35,395 bases of DNA from Mucilaginibacter sp. (GTDB taxonomy: Bacteria > Bacteroidota > Bacteroidia > Sphingobacteriales > Sphingobacteriaceae). The stretch is from the NCBI RefSeq assembly GCF_028288185.1, contig NZ_JAQBOF010000015.1, positions 1 to 35,395 of the forward strand, given 5' to 3'. Positions 17,932-25,473 of the stretch are shown here, one piece after another. A program made the position numbers and the translations under genes. The notes beneath the pieces were generated by a model. It had not been told where the DNA came from, made no database searches, and saw only the letters and a program-made list of their open reading frames with translations. Numbering within the stretch: the stretch's first letter is position 1; each line of letters starts with the position of its first letter.

Positions 17932-17957
17932 GTTTTGATTTTTGTTTATAATGGTGG

Positions 17958-17965
17958 CAAAGGTA
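17958..17965 (-). promoter_or_regulatory. fabI -7 promoter element
   Basis: On the minus strand TACCTTTG, a perfect TAnnTTTG box. It predicts transcription starting near 17953 and a leader of about 22 nt before the ATG at 17931. No clean -33 TTTG is visible at 19 bp; a TTG lies 16 bp upstream. Confidence 0.65.
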
Positions 17966-18109
17966 GGTATTTCCTCAATTACAATTAAATATAAAAACTA
18001 CGTACGCTGCTGTAATGCAATAGATAATAAAGGCGGTAAATAATATTATTTATCAAAGACTAGAAAAGATAGCTATGAAATGCTTTCTTTGGTTTACCAA
18101 TTATTAAAA

Positions 18110-20380
18110 ATGAAAAAGCCTTTTGTCCTTATAGCAGCGTTGACGACCTGTTTTACAGTTGCCCATGCGCAAGACTATGTTAAATATGTTAACACGCTGC
18201 AAGGCACCTATTCCAACTACGGGCTTTCTTACGGCAGCACTTACCCTACAATTGGATTGCCATTTGCCGAACATTTTTATTCGCCACAAACTAACAAAAA
18301 CGGTGAGGGTTGGAAATACCAGTACCAAGCCGGCGAGATCCGCGGTTTTGAGCAAGTGCACCAGTGCAGCCCGTGGATGGGCGATTATGCCGTGTTTTCA
18401 TTAATGCCGGTACAGGGTGAGCTGAAGGTGACGGATGATGACCGGGCCGCCGCCTTTAAACACGAAAATGAAATTGCCAAACCAAGCTACTATAAAGTAA
18501 AATTTGATAACGGCATGGCCGCGGGTGTAACCGTTACCGAGCGAGGCGCGCACATGCGTTTTAGCTTCACTGGTAAAGCTGATAATTATGTGATTTTTGA
18601 CGGCTATCGCGGCGATTGCGAGTTACAAATCATACCCGAAGAGCATAAGATCATCGGCTTTGTAACCAATGGTACATTTATCCCCAAAGGGTTTAAAAAT
18701 TACTTTGTTATACAATTTAACCAACCATTTACCGCCTATGGCACCTGGCAAAAAAAGGACAAGCTGATAACCAAAGACGAAAAAACAAAAAGTGGCAAAG
18801 CCATTGGCGCTTACTTTCAGTTTAAAAAAGGCGCGATGGTTGAGTGTAAGATGGCATCGTCATACATCAACGCGGAACAGGCACAACTTAATTTTGATAC
18901 TGAGCTAAAGCCATTTAAAACCTTTGAGCAAACCCAGGCCGCGGCCACCAAAATATGGAACGATATGCTGGGCCGCGTAGCTGTGGAAGGTGGTACCGAG
19001 GATGAAAAAGCCACTTTTTACTCGTGCTTGTTTAGGGCCAATTTATTCTCGCGTAAGTTTTATGATCTGGGTAAGGACGGTAAACCCTATTACTTTAGCC
19101 CTTACGATAGTAAGATACACAACGGATACATGTATACTGATAATGGTTTTTGGGATACTTTCAGGGCTCAATTTCCTTTAAGTAATATTCTGCACCCCGA
19201 AATGCAGGGCCGTTACATGCAAAGTTTATTAGATGCGCAACAGCAATGTGGCTTTTTCCCGGCGTGGTCAAACCCGGGGATGTCTGGTGTAATGCTGGGC
19301 AACCATGCTATTTCATTACTGGCAGATGCCTGGGCAAAAGGCATCCGCACGTTTGACCCTAAACAGGCGCTGGCAGCTTACCTGCACGAGGCTACAAATA
19401 AAGGTTTTTGGGGTGGGTCGAACGGGCGCGAAGGCTGGAAAGATTATTTTGAATTAGGATATATACCAAAAGGCGAGGTGTTTGAATATGGCGCCAAAAC
19501 TCTGGAATATGCCTATGATGATTTTTGCGCCTACAACCTGGCAAAAATGACAGGTAACACTCTTTACCAGCAGATCTTTGCCCGCCAGATGTATAATTAC
19601 AAAAACCTATACGACCCCGAAGTTGGTTTTATGCGCGGCAAACTGCGTGATGGAAATTGGCTGCCGGATTTTGACCCGATAGAATGGGGAGGCCCTTTTA
19701 CAGAAGGAAACTCATGGCAATATAGCTGGTCGGTTTTCCAGGATGTGAACGGGTTGATTAAACTAATGGGTGGCGAAGACAAATTTGCCGCCAAACTGGA
19801 TACTTTTTTTACGACCAACAGCAATGTTAAAGTAGGCACCTACAAACAACAGATTCACGAGATGACCGAAATGCAGTTGGCCAAAATGGGCCAGTACGCG
19901 CATGGTAACGAGCCCGATATGCATGTGCCCTACCTTTATAATTATGTGGGCCAGCCATGGAAAACTCAATACCGTGTGCGGCAGATCATGGATAAACTAT
20001 ACAACGCGGGCCCTAAGGGTTATCCCGGCGATGAGGATCAGGGGCAAATGTCATCGTGGTATGTTATCAGTGCTCTGGGGCTGTATAGCGTATGCCCCGG
20101 TACAGATCAATATGTAATTGGCAGCCCGGTATTTGGTAAGGCCACTGTTAGTTTAGAAAACGGAAAGAAATTTACAGTGATAGCCAACAACAACAGCAAA
20201 ACTAACGTGTACATACAATCGGCAACCTTAAACGGGAGAACCTACAGCGCCAATTATATTACCTATGCGGATTTGATGAATGGCGGCACGTTGATATTAC
20301 AAATGGGAGCACAGCCTAATAAAAGTCGCGGTACTGATATGGGTGACAGACCGTTTTCATTATCCGCACTTACGAAATAA
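18110..20380 (+). CDS. GH92 family alpha-mannosidase (secreted)
   Basis: GH92 enzymes are calcium-dependent, inverting exo-alpha-mannosidases (often alpha-1,2). The signal peptide begins MKKPFVLIAALTTCF and ends AHAQ, so I use the ATG at 18110; an in-frame ATG at 18080 would add ten residues ahead of it. Family hallmarks are VNTLQGT near the mature N-terminus, GFEQVHQCSPWMGDY, the catalytic-region GNEPDMHVPYLYNYVG, and GYPGDEDQGQMSSWY followed by SALGLYSVCPG near the C-terminus. Both the N-terminal beta-sandwich and the (alpha/alpha)6 domain are complete at 756 residues. It has no PUL partners; the neighbours are fabI (divergent) and a cupin gene (convergent). The linkage it cuts cannot be fixed by sequence alone. 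Confidence 0.92.
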   Translation: MKKPFVLIAALTTCFTVAHAQDYVKYVNTLQGTYSNYGLSYGSTYPTIGLPFAEHFYSPQTNKNGEGWKYQYQAGEIRGFEQVHQCSPWMGDYAVFSLMPVQGELKVTDDDRAAAFKHENEIAKPSYYKVKFDNGMAAGVTVTERGAHMRFSFTGKADNYVIFDGYRGDCELQIIPEEHKIIGFVTNGTFIPKGFKNYFVIQFNQPFTAYGTWQKKDKLITKDEKTKSGKAIGAYFQFKKGAMVECKMASSYINAEQAQLNFDTELKPFKTFEQTQAAATKIWNDMLGRVAVEGGTEDEKATFYSCLFRANLFSRKFYDLGKDGKPYYFSPYDSKIHNGYMYTDNGFWDTFRAQFPLSNILHPEMQGRYMQSLLDAQQQCGFFPAWSNPGMSGVMLGNHAISLLADAWAKGIRTFDPKQALAAYLHEATNKGFWGGSNGREGWKDYFELGYIPKGEVFEYGAKTLEYAYDDFCAYNLAKMTGNTLYQQIFARQMYNYKNLYDPEVGFMRGKLRDGNWLPDFDPIEWGGPFTEGNSWQYSWSVFQDVNGLIKLMGGEDKFAAKLDTFFTTNSNVKVGTYKQQIHEMTEMQLAKMGQYAHGNEPDMHVPYLYNYVGQPWKTQYRVRQIMDKLYNAGPKGYPGDEDQGQMSSWYVISALGLYSVCPGTDQYVIGSPVFGKATVSLENGKKFTVIANNNSKTNVYIQSATLNGRTYSANYITYADLMNGGTLILQMGAQPNKSRGTDMGDRPFSLSALTK

Positions 20381-20421
20381 GACCCCATCGGGCAATGTCA
20401 TTAAGTTAAATATTTGCAAAT

Positions 20422-20567
20422 GCGCCGTAGGCGCAAAAGGTCGGTAGTAAAAACACATTATATATTCGATAGCGTGCCGTCAGGTACGCTACTTCGCAAG
20501 TTTCGTACCTGACGGCACGGGTTTCTGATTTATTTTTCCTACTACCGACCTTTAGCACCTACGGCGC
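20422..20567. repeat. Nested palindromic repeat between GH92 and cupin genes
   Basis: Outer arms at 20422-20448 and 20541-20567 pair at 25 of 27 positions (GCGCCGTAGG core). The inner arms at 20473-20488 and 20504-20519 are a perfect 16-bp inverted repeat (CGTGCCGTCAGGTACG). The 146-bp unit lies between two convergent genes and would fold into one long cruciform. It looks like a REP/BIME-type extragenic palindrome and may end transcription from both sides. Confidence 0.7.
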
Positions 20568-20590
20568 TATTATCCCGAGCTTATGTTAAA

Positions 20591-21025
20591 TTAGTTCTGG
20601 TAAACAATCAGCATCGACAGATCTTCATTACCCGCGGGCTTAATACCATGGCTGCTACCCGGTAAAGTTAATATACCATCGCCGGTAGTTACGTGGATGG
20701 TTTTGCCGTTCATTTGCAGCTCGCCATTACCATTAAGGATATAATAGATCTCTTGTGCTTCCTGCAAGTGATAACCTATTGACGACCCCGGATGCAAAAT
20801 CCGCTTGCGAAAAGTAACCTTATTGCCTTTAAATTTACCAAAGAAGGGATAAGCCGTACTCTTACCGCCACCATTATGCGGACCAACATCATCAACAGCG
20901 ATATCTTTTTCATGATCAAGCACGTAACCTTTGTCTTGCTGTACAAACGTAAATCCCGCCAGGAAAAGTAAGGAAAATGCTAAAGCGGTGATGAGGAAAG
21001 TTGGGAGGTGGAAGTTGAGTTTCAT
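20591..21025 (-). CDS. Membrane-anchored or secreted cupin-domain protein
   Basis: From ATG 21025 the protein has 144 residues: an N-terminal hydrophobic segment (residues about 6-26; signal or anchor) and a single cupin domain. Cupin motif 1 is seen as HPGSSIGYHLQEAQEIYYILNG (G-x5-H-x-H-like, with H and E ligands) in a segment of which only the pattern matters here. Motif 2 is GDGILTLPGSSHGIKP. One metal-binding His of motif 1 is replaced (YHLQEAQE), so metal binding is uncertain. An in-frame ATG at 21052 is rejected because it lies inside a dispersed repeat. Small exported cupins of this kind have no fixed role; sugar binding or isomerisation are possibilities only. Confidence 0.75.
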   Translation of the reverse strand: MKLNFHLPTFLITALAFSLLFLAGFTFVQQDKGYVLDHEKDIAVDDVGPHNGGGKSTAYPFFGKFKGNKVTFRKRILHPGSSIGYHLQEAQEIYYILNGNGELQMNGKTIHVTTGDGILTLPGSSHGIKPAGNEDLSMLIVYQN

Positions 21026-21046
21026 AGTATTAAATATTTTAATGGG

Positions 21047-21116
21047 TGTCATGCTGAGGTTCTCGAAGCATGCGGGCTGGCCTTTACGCTCACCCTTCGA
21101 GTGCCTCAGGGTGACA
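21047..21116. repeat. Dispersed palindromic repeat (TGTCATGCTGAGG type)
   Basis: Arms at 21047-21068 and 21095-21116 pair at 18 of 22 positions around a GC-rich loop. A related half-copy in opposite orientation lies at 30276-30297 and extends into the same GCATGC/GGCCTTTAC loop words. The hairpin separates the recN end from the cupin start. Confidence 0.65.
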
Positions 21117-21143
21117 GCCCTGTTTTTTTATGCCAACTGCCAA

Positions 21144-22802
21144 CTACAAACTGCCGAGCAGCTCCCTTGCATTCTGCAATGCGCTTTCGCCCGGTTTATC
21201 GCCGCTTAACATTTTGGCTATTTCTAAAATACGCTCGTTGTTATCTAATTGTTTAATGCGGGTGCGGGTGGTGTCGGCTTCATCGTCTTTAAAAACAAAG
21301 TAATGGCTTTGGCCCTTGCTGGCAATTTGCGGTAAGTGTGTAATGGTGATTACCTGCAGATTGCCGGATAATTGCTCCATAATTTGCCCCACTTTATTAG
21401 CCACCTCGCCGGATACACCTGTATCAATCTCGTCAAAAATAATGGTAGGCAAGGCCGTGTTTTTAGCGATCAGCGATTTTATGCTCAGCATTAATCGCGA
21501 CAGCTCACCACCCGATGCTACTTTGCTCATTTCGGCTAAGGCATGGCCCTTGTTGGCCGAGAATAAGAAACGCACAATGTCAGTCCCATTTTTTGTAAGC
21601 TCTGATGTGGTTGTTGATTCGATAGTCAAAGCCGAATTAGCCATACCCATCTCCGCCAATGTTTGCAGCACCTGTTCTTCAATCACCGGGATAGCTTTTA
21701 ATCTGTTGGCTGATAATTGCGCGGCCATGTCTTCCAGTTCTTTTTTATCCAGGCTGATTTGTTGTTGTAGTTTCTCAATAACCTCGTCACCAAAAACAGC
21801 TTGCTGAATCTTGCCTGACAGTTCGTCCTGCAATTGCAATAGTTCGACATTAGTATTTAAACGATGCTTTTTCTGCAAGTTGTAAATGATACTTAAACGC
21901 GTATTGACATCCGCTGCGCGGGGTTCATTAGTATGGGTGCGTTGTTCTATATTTTCTATCTCGGCTGATATATCTTTAAGCTCGATGATGGTACTGTTTA
22001 ACCGTTCCTGCAATTCTTCTATCTGCGGGTTAAATTTTACAAGTGACCCTAACTGTTGCCCTGCTTCGCGTAATTGCGTTAATGCCGCGGCATCGCTATC
22101 CTGCATTAAATAGTTTGCACTAAGCAGGTTGCGTTTTATTTCTTCGGCATTGTTTAGAGCATAAAGTTCTTGTTCTAATTGCTCCTGCTCATCTGCTGAT
22201 AGGCCGGCTTTCTCCAACTCATCATACTGGAACTGGTAATAGTCCAGGTCGGCTTTGGCTTTACTGCTTTCGTCTATTAACTGCTGTAATTTAGTAGTTG
22301 ATTTTTTATAAGCGCGAAATTTGGTTTGATATTCAGTTAAAAGATCAGGATGCTTAGCCACCGAATCAACCACCAATAACTGAAACTCGGGGTCGTTGAT
22401 CTCCAACGTAGCATGCTGCGAGTGGATATCGATCAGCTTTTCGCCTAATAATTTAAGCGAGTTTAAATTTACCGGCGTATCATTTACAAATGAGCGCGAC
22501 TTGCCATCGGCAGAAATCTCGCGCCTTAGTACGGTTTCGGCCTCGTAGTCAAGGTCGTTATCTTCAAAAAAAGTTTTAAGGTGGAAATTGGCAATTTTAA
22601 AAGTGCCTTCAATAACACATTTTTTTTGCTGATTAAAAAAGTACCGGCTCTCTGCCCGCTGACCCAGGATAAGCGAAAGCGCACCGAGGATAATAGATTT
22701 ACCCGCGCCGGTTTCGCCGGTTAAGATATTTAGGCCGCCATCGAAACTAATTTCAAGGGTATCAATTAAAGCGTAATTACTTATACTGAGTTTTTGAAGC
22801 AT
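21144..22802 (-). CDS. recN: DNA repair protein RecN
   Basis: An SMC-like ATPase in double-strand-break repair. Walker A GETGAGKS is at residues 29-36, a long coiled-coil centre spans about 150-370 (many K/E/Q/L heptads), and the C-terminal ABC half contains EMSKVASGGELSRLMLSIKSL (signature) and TIIFDEIDTGVSG (Walker B). The length of 552 matches E. coli RecN (553). The last codons and the TAG stop lie in a copy of the GTTGGCAGTTTG-type dispersed repeat. Directly upstream of the ATG is a terminator-like hairpin. The order recN, then fabI further on, on the same strand, recalls the conserved Bacteroidota neighbourhood. Confidence 0.95.
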   Translation of the reverse strand: MLQKLSISNYALIDTLEISFDGGLNILTGETGAGKSIILGALSLILGQRAESRYFFNQQKKCVIEGTFKIANFHLKTFFEDNDLDYEAETVLRREISADGKSRSFVNDTPVNLNSLKLLGEKLIDIHSQHATLEINDPEFQLLVVDSVAKHPDLLTEYQTKFRAYKKSTTKLQQLIDESSKAKADLDYYQFQYDELEKAGLSADEQEQLEQELYALNNAEEIKRNLLSANYLMQDSDAAALTQLREAGQQLGSLVKFNPQIEELQERLNSTIIELKDISAEIENIEQRTHTNEPRAADVNTRLSIIYNLQKKHRLNTNVELLQLQDELSGKIQQAVFGDEVIEKLQQQISLDKKELEDMAAQLSANRLKAIPVIEEQVLQTLAEMGMANSALTIESTTTSELTKNGTDIVRFLFSANKGHALAEMSKVASGGELSRLMLSIKSLIAKNTALPTIIFDEIDTGVSGEVANKVGQIMEQLSGNLQVITITHLPQIASKGQSHYFVFKDDEADTTRTRIKQLDNNERILEIAKMLSGDKPGESALQNARELLGSL

Positions 22803-22807
22803 AAAAA

Positions 22808-22829
22808 AGTATCCTTGTTTGGAGGATAC
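22808..22829 (-). promoter_or_regulatory. Hairpin with T-run abutting the recN start codon
   Basis: On the minus strand AGTATCCT, 7-nt loop, AGGATACT, then TTTTTT, then ATG at 22802. It has the form of a small intrinsic terminator placed in the leader of recN, so it could attenuate or hide the start region. Alternatively it is the 3' end of a transcript from upstream. The stem is only 8 bp and moderately AT-rich. Confidence 0.4.
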
Positions 22830-22850
22830 TAAATTACAATTTACTACATA

Positions 22851-22934
22851 AAGACTTACGAAGTTTAAGTCGATGTTGATATTTTTTTAAGGCCTCGTTA
22901 AAGACTTACGAAGTTTATAAGACTTCGTAAGTCT
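22851..22934. repeat. AGACTTACGAAGT repeat cluster
   Basis: Two direct copies of AAGACTTACGAAGTTT (from 22851 and 22901); the second forms a perfect 13-bp hairpin with 22922-22934 (7-nt loop). Related words occur near 15877 (ACTTACGAAGTTTT) and inverted at 15944. Together they fill the gap between the M56 gene and recN and could terminate the M56 transcript. Confidence 0.6.
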
Positions 22935-22954
22935 AAATTGCGCATTAATTAGGT

Positions 22955-24937
22955 TTATAAAGGTATATTTTCTGTAGCTGCCGGTTTTACCTCTTTCTGT
23001 GATGCTTTATCTTTTTCTTCAGCTTCGCGTGCTTTTTGTTCTTCTTTCCTGTCGGCTTTTTCCTGCTTTTTGCCTGCTTCCTTCGCTTGTAAGTCGACCT
23101 CCATTTTCTGCATCTCTTCTATTTGTTTCTTAAATTTAGGGCTATCATAATACTTGGTCATGTCCTTTATTTGTTTTTTAAACTTAGGGCTGTCATAATA
23201 TTTGGCCATATCTTCAACCTGTTTTTTAAATTTAGGGCTGTCGTAATATTTGGTCATTCCCTCTATTTGCTTTTTAAATTCGGGGCTATCATAATATTTA
23301 GCCATGTCTTCTGCCTTTTTCTTAAACTCAGGGCTGTCATAGTATTTACCCATGTCTTCGCCGGCTTTTGCCATGTCCTCTACCTGTTTTTTAAATTCAG
23401 GGCTATCATAATGTTTAGCCATATCAGCGCCCGACTTTGCCATGGCTTCTATTTGCTTTTTAAACTTAGGGCTGTTAAACTGTTTGGTCATCGCCATAGA
23501 TTTTTCAATCATCAACTTTTGCTGTTTCTTCCACTCTGGGCTGTTAAACTGTTTAGCCATCGCCATAGATTGCTCTACCATCGCTTTTTGCTGCTTTTTG
23601 AAGGCATCGCTTTGATAAAAATTACGCATTTTCATGTGCATTGAATCATCCATCCTGAAATGCATATCGGCAGCTTTACTTAAAAAATCTTCTTTATCAG
23701 CCGCAGGCATTTCGTTTACAGAGTTGTATTCTTTTTTGTTGCCGTTCTCGTCCTCAATTACAATTTTGTATTTCTTTTTGGTGGTATCGGTAAGGGCGGC
23801 TTTTGTGGTATCGGCAAGTTTTACGGTAAAGTGCTTTTTATGCTTAGGCGCCGGCGGTAGTTTAGGCAGTTCTGCCGGGCCGGTAATTGCCGCGGTTACC
23901 AGGCGTATGGCAGGCGCGTTTTTAATAATTACTTTACCATTTTTAATTTCCGGGTTTAACCAGGCTATGCTGCTAATGCTGCAGGTTAGGGCCAATACTG
24001 TAATTAGTATGGGGCGTATATTTACGGTTTGTGTTTTAGTTTTCATGATACGTTCAATTCGGTTTAATAATTCATACTTTTTGGTGGTAGCGGCAAGGGC
24101 CAGTTGCCACTGATGTTGTTTGTTTTCCTCGAGTTTTAACAGCGCTTGTGCGTAAATGAACGGACTGCCGGTAACGCGCACAACCATATCGTCGCAGCAG
24201 TTTTCTCTTTCTTCGTTAATTGTTTTGGCAATTAGCCTGGCGAAAGGGTTAAAAAACAACAGGATACCTATAACCTGCTGTATAAAGTTTAACAGGTAAT
24301 CGTTGCGTTTGATGTGGGCCAGTTCATGAAGCAATATGGCTTCAATTTCATCGGTAGTTAAATGACAGGTTATGGATACCGGCAGCAAAATGATAGGCTT
24401 AATAAAGCCGGTAATGCAAGGCACATCCACCCACTCGCTAAAGGCGGCTTGTATTTTATTTTTGATATCGAGTGTTGCCGACAAGCGTTTGATGGTATTG
24501 TCGAAGCCTGCCTCACTTATATTTTGGCGGATGCGGTAAATGCTGTTCCACGCCAGGGTTAGGCGCAGGGTATTAAACACCAACCCGACAACATACAGCA
24601 TAGTCAGGTAAGGCATATAGCCCGATATGGTAAAGTAAAGCCTGTTAGCCGGCGCGTTAACATCATGCATCAGCGCAGGCAGTGTGATAGGCGCAATTTG
24701 CAGTGCCGTTGTAGACAGCCAGTTATAATGCCCCAGCTCATTAAATAGCGTGACAACAAACCAGCCCAGCATAAACGTTAAAGCACCATAACTTACCCAA
24801 TACTTTAAAGCGGCCGACTTACCCGGGAAAACCAGCATAAACAGCCGTAACCCAATGTAAATAATTAACCCCTGCCACAACGAGTGTACAATGGTGATCC
24901 CTAAAACCTGGCTGATGTTATATAACAGATTTTGCAT
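22955..24937 (-). CDS. BlaR1/MecR1-type M56 metallopeptidase with repeat-rich C-terminal domain
   Basis: A membrane zinc protease of the family that relieves BlaI-type repression. Hydrophobic segments lie at about 12-36, 48-66, 105-125 and 220-232 in the first 300 residues, with the zinc motif HELAH at 204-208 and a downstream NEERENCCDD (241-250) supplying the third ligand region. A fourth or fifth membrane segment is at about 308-328. Instead of a penicillin-binding sensor, residues 330-660 are outside-type sequence with a tandem array: nine units starting near 441, 464, 487, 510, 533, 549, 565, 581 and 597 (consensus YDSPxFKKQ-xxM-K), then a Lys/Glu-rich tail. It follows the blaI-type gene after 59 bp. 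The signal sensed is unknown; it is not a beta-lactam sensor by sequence. Confidence 0.88.
   Translation of the reverse strand: MQNLLYNISQVLGITIVHSLWQGLIIYIGLRLFMLVFPGKSAALKYWVSYGALTFMLGWFVVTLFNELGHYNWLSTTALQIAPITLPALMHDVNAPANRLYFTISGYMPYLTMLYVVGLVFNTLRLTLAWNSIYRIRQNISEAGFDNTIKRLSATLDIKNKIQAAFSEWVDVPCITGFIKPIILLPVSITCHLTTDEIEAILLHELAHIKRNDYLLNFIQQVIGILLFFNPFARLIAKTINEERENCCDDMVVRVTGSPFIYAQALLKLEENKQHQWQLALAATTKKYELLNRIERIMKTKTQTVNIRPILITVLALTCSISSIAWLNPEIKNGKVIIKNAPAIRLVTAAITGPAELPKLPPAPKHKKHFTVKLADTTKAALTDTTKKKYKIVIEDENGNKKEYNSVNEMPAADKEDFLSKAADMHFRMDDSMHMKMRNFYQSDAFKKQQKAMVEQSMAMAKQFNSPEWKKQQKLMIEKSMAMTKQFNSPKFKKQIEAMAKSGADMAKHYDSPEFKKQVEDMAKAGEDMGKYYDSPEFKKKAEDMAKYYDSPEFKKQIEGMTKYYDSPKFKKQVEDMAKYYDSPKFKKQIKDMTKYYDSPKFKKQIEEMQKMEVDLQAKEAGKKQEKADRKEEQKAREAEEKDKASQKEVKPAATENIPL
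23108..23620 (-). repeat. Coding tandem repeat in the M56 protein
   Basis: Nine units of the Y/F-D/N-S-P-x-F-KK motif. The first four intervals are 23 residues and the last four are 16, differing by one heptad. At DNA level this is a 69-bp then 48-bp period. The opposite strand is also open here, as a by-product of the repeat. Confidence 0.85.
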
Positions 24938-24996
24938 GATATTAATGTTTATTGTTTTAACTAACCTTTAATTAACTACTCAAAACTCATCACTCA

Positions 24997-25371
24997 CTAC
25001 TTACCACTCTCAAACTTCCTAAGATATTCCCTTATCGCATCAATCTCGTCAGACGATGCGCGGTGCTGGCCGAGGGCCTGTATCACCAGGTCGGCGGTCG
25101 AGCCTTTAAAGACCGTGTCCAGGATCTTATCCAGCGCGGTGCCTTGTGCCTGCTCACGGCTTATTACTGCTTTATATAAGTGCGTTTTAGCATTAGTGTC
25201 GCGTTCAACTAATCCTTTGTCGGCCATTATCTGCATCAGTTTAAGGGTGGTGGTGTAACCGGCATCCTTGGTGCGGGTCAGTTCCTCGTGCACATCGCGC
25301 ACGGTGCATTGGCCCTTTTCCCAAATTACCTGTAAAATTTCAAGCTCGCTCTCTGTTGGTTTCAGTTCCAT
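24997..25371 (-). CDS. BlaI/MecI/CopY family transcriptional repressor
   Basis: A 124-residue winged-helix repressor. The N-terminus LKPTESELEILQVIWEKGQC, with TVRDVHEEL and TTTLKLMQIMADKGLV, is the typical BlaI/MecI DNA-binding domain. The C-terminal third forms the dimerisation helices. In the known system the M56 partner triggers cleavage of the repressor; an M56 gene lies directly downstream in the same direction. No beta-lactamase or PBP2a gene is in the window, so the regulated genes besides this pair are unknown. Two palindromes in its own promoter suggest autoregulation. The ATG at 25371 gives a standard N-terminus. Confidence 0.93.
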   Translation of the reverse strand: MELKPTESELEILQVIWEKGQCTVRDVHEELTRTKDAGYTTTLKLMQIMADKGLVERDTNAKTHLYKAVISREQAQGTALDKILDTVFKGSTADLVIQALGQHRASSDEIDAIREYLRKFESGK

Positions 25372-25383
25372 AATTTCCTTTAC

Positions 25384-25399
25384 TACGAATATCTTCGTA
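25384..25399. promoter_or_regulatory. Putative BlaI-type operator 1
   Basis: A perfect palindrome TACGAA-TATC-TTCGTA, between the predicted transcription start and the blaI-type ATG (12 bp upstream of it). It resembles BlaI/MecI sites in having TAC/GTA outer arms. Confidence 0.6.
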
Positions 25400-25431
25400 C
25401 AAAGATGTACGATAGTTTTCGTATATGCAAA
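25400..25431 (-). promoter_or_regulatory. Promoter of the BlaI/M56 pair
   Basis: On the minus strand -33 TTTG (25428-25431), a 20-bp gap, then the -7 element CATCTTTG (25400-25407; one mismatch to TAnnTTTG). The -7 box lies exactly between the two palindromic operators and the spacer overlaps operator 2, an arrangement suited to repression. Confidence 0.6.
25408..25423. promoter_or_regulatory. Putative BlaI-type operator 2
   Basis: TACGAT-AGTT-TTCGTA, palindromic with one mismatch, with the same arms and 4-bp centre as operator 1. Its start is 24 bp from operator 1, so two dimers could bind the same region with slightly more than two turns between them. Confidence 0.55.
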
Positions 25432-25473
25432 TAGTTTTAAATATTTTTTTGTTAAAATTTGTTAAAAGCACTG

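Noticed and set aside
18080..20380. A polysaccharide utilisation locus around the GH27, GH92 and five-bladed proteins
   Set aside because: No SusC/SusD pair or glycan sensor; the genes lie kilobases apart and among housekeeping genes.
21026..21052. Upstream ATG for the cupin gene
   Set aside because: It falls in a dispersed palindromic repeat, and the ATG at 21025 gives a better signal segment.
23108..23620. Possible CRISPR array at the 48/69-bp periodic sequence
   Set aside because: The repeat is coding, units are contiguous and there are no unique spacers.
23123..23644. A 173-codon plus-strand frame
   Set aside because: Exact antisense of the M56 coding repeat; open because of the repeat.
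24997..25371. A beta-lactam resistance operon
   Set aside because: Only the regulator and M56 protease are present; no beta-lactamase or PBP, and the sensor domain is not penicillin-binding.
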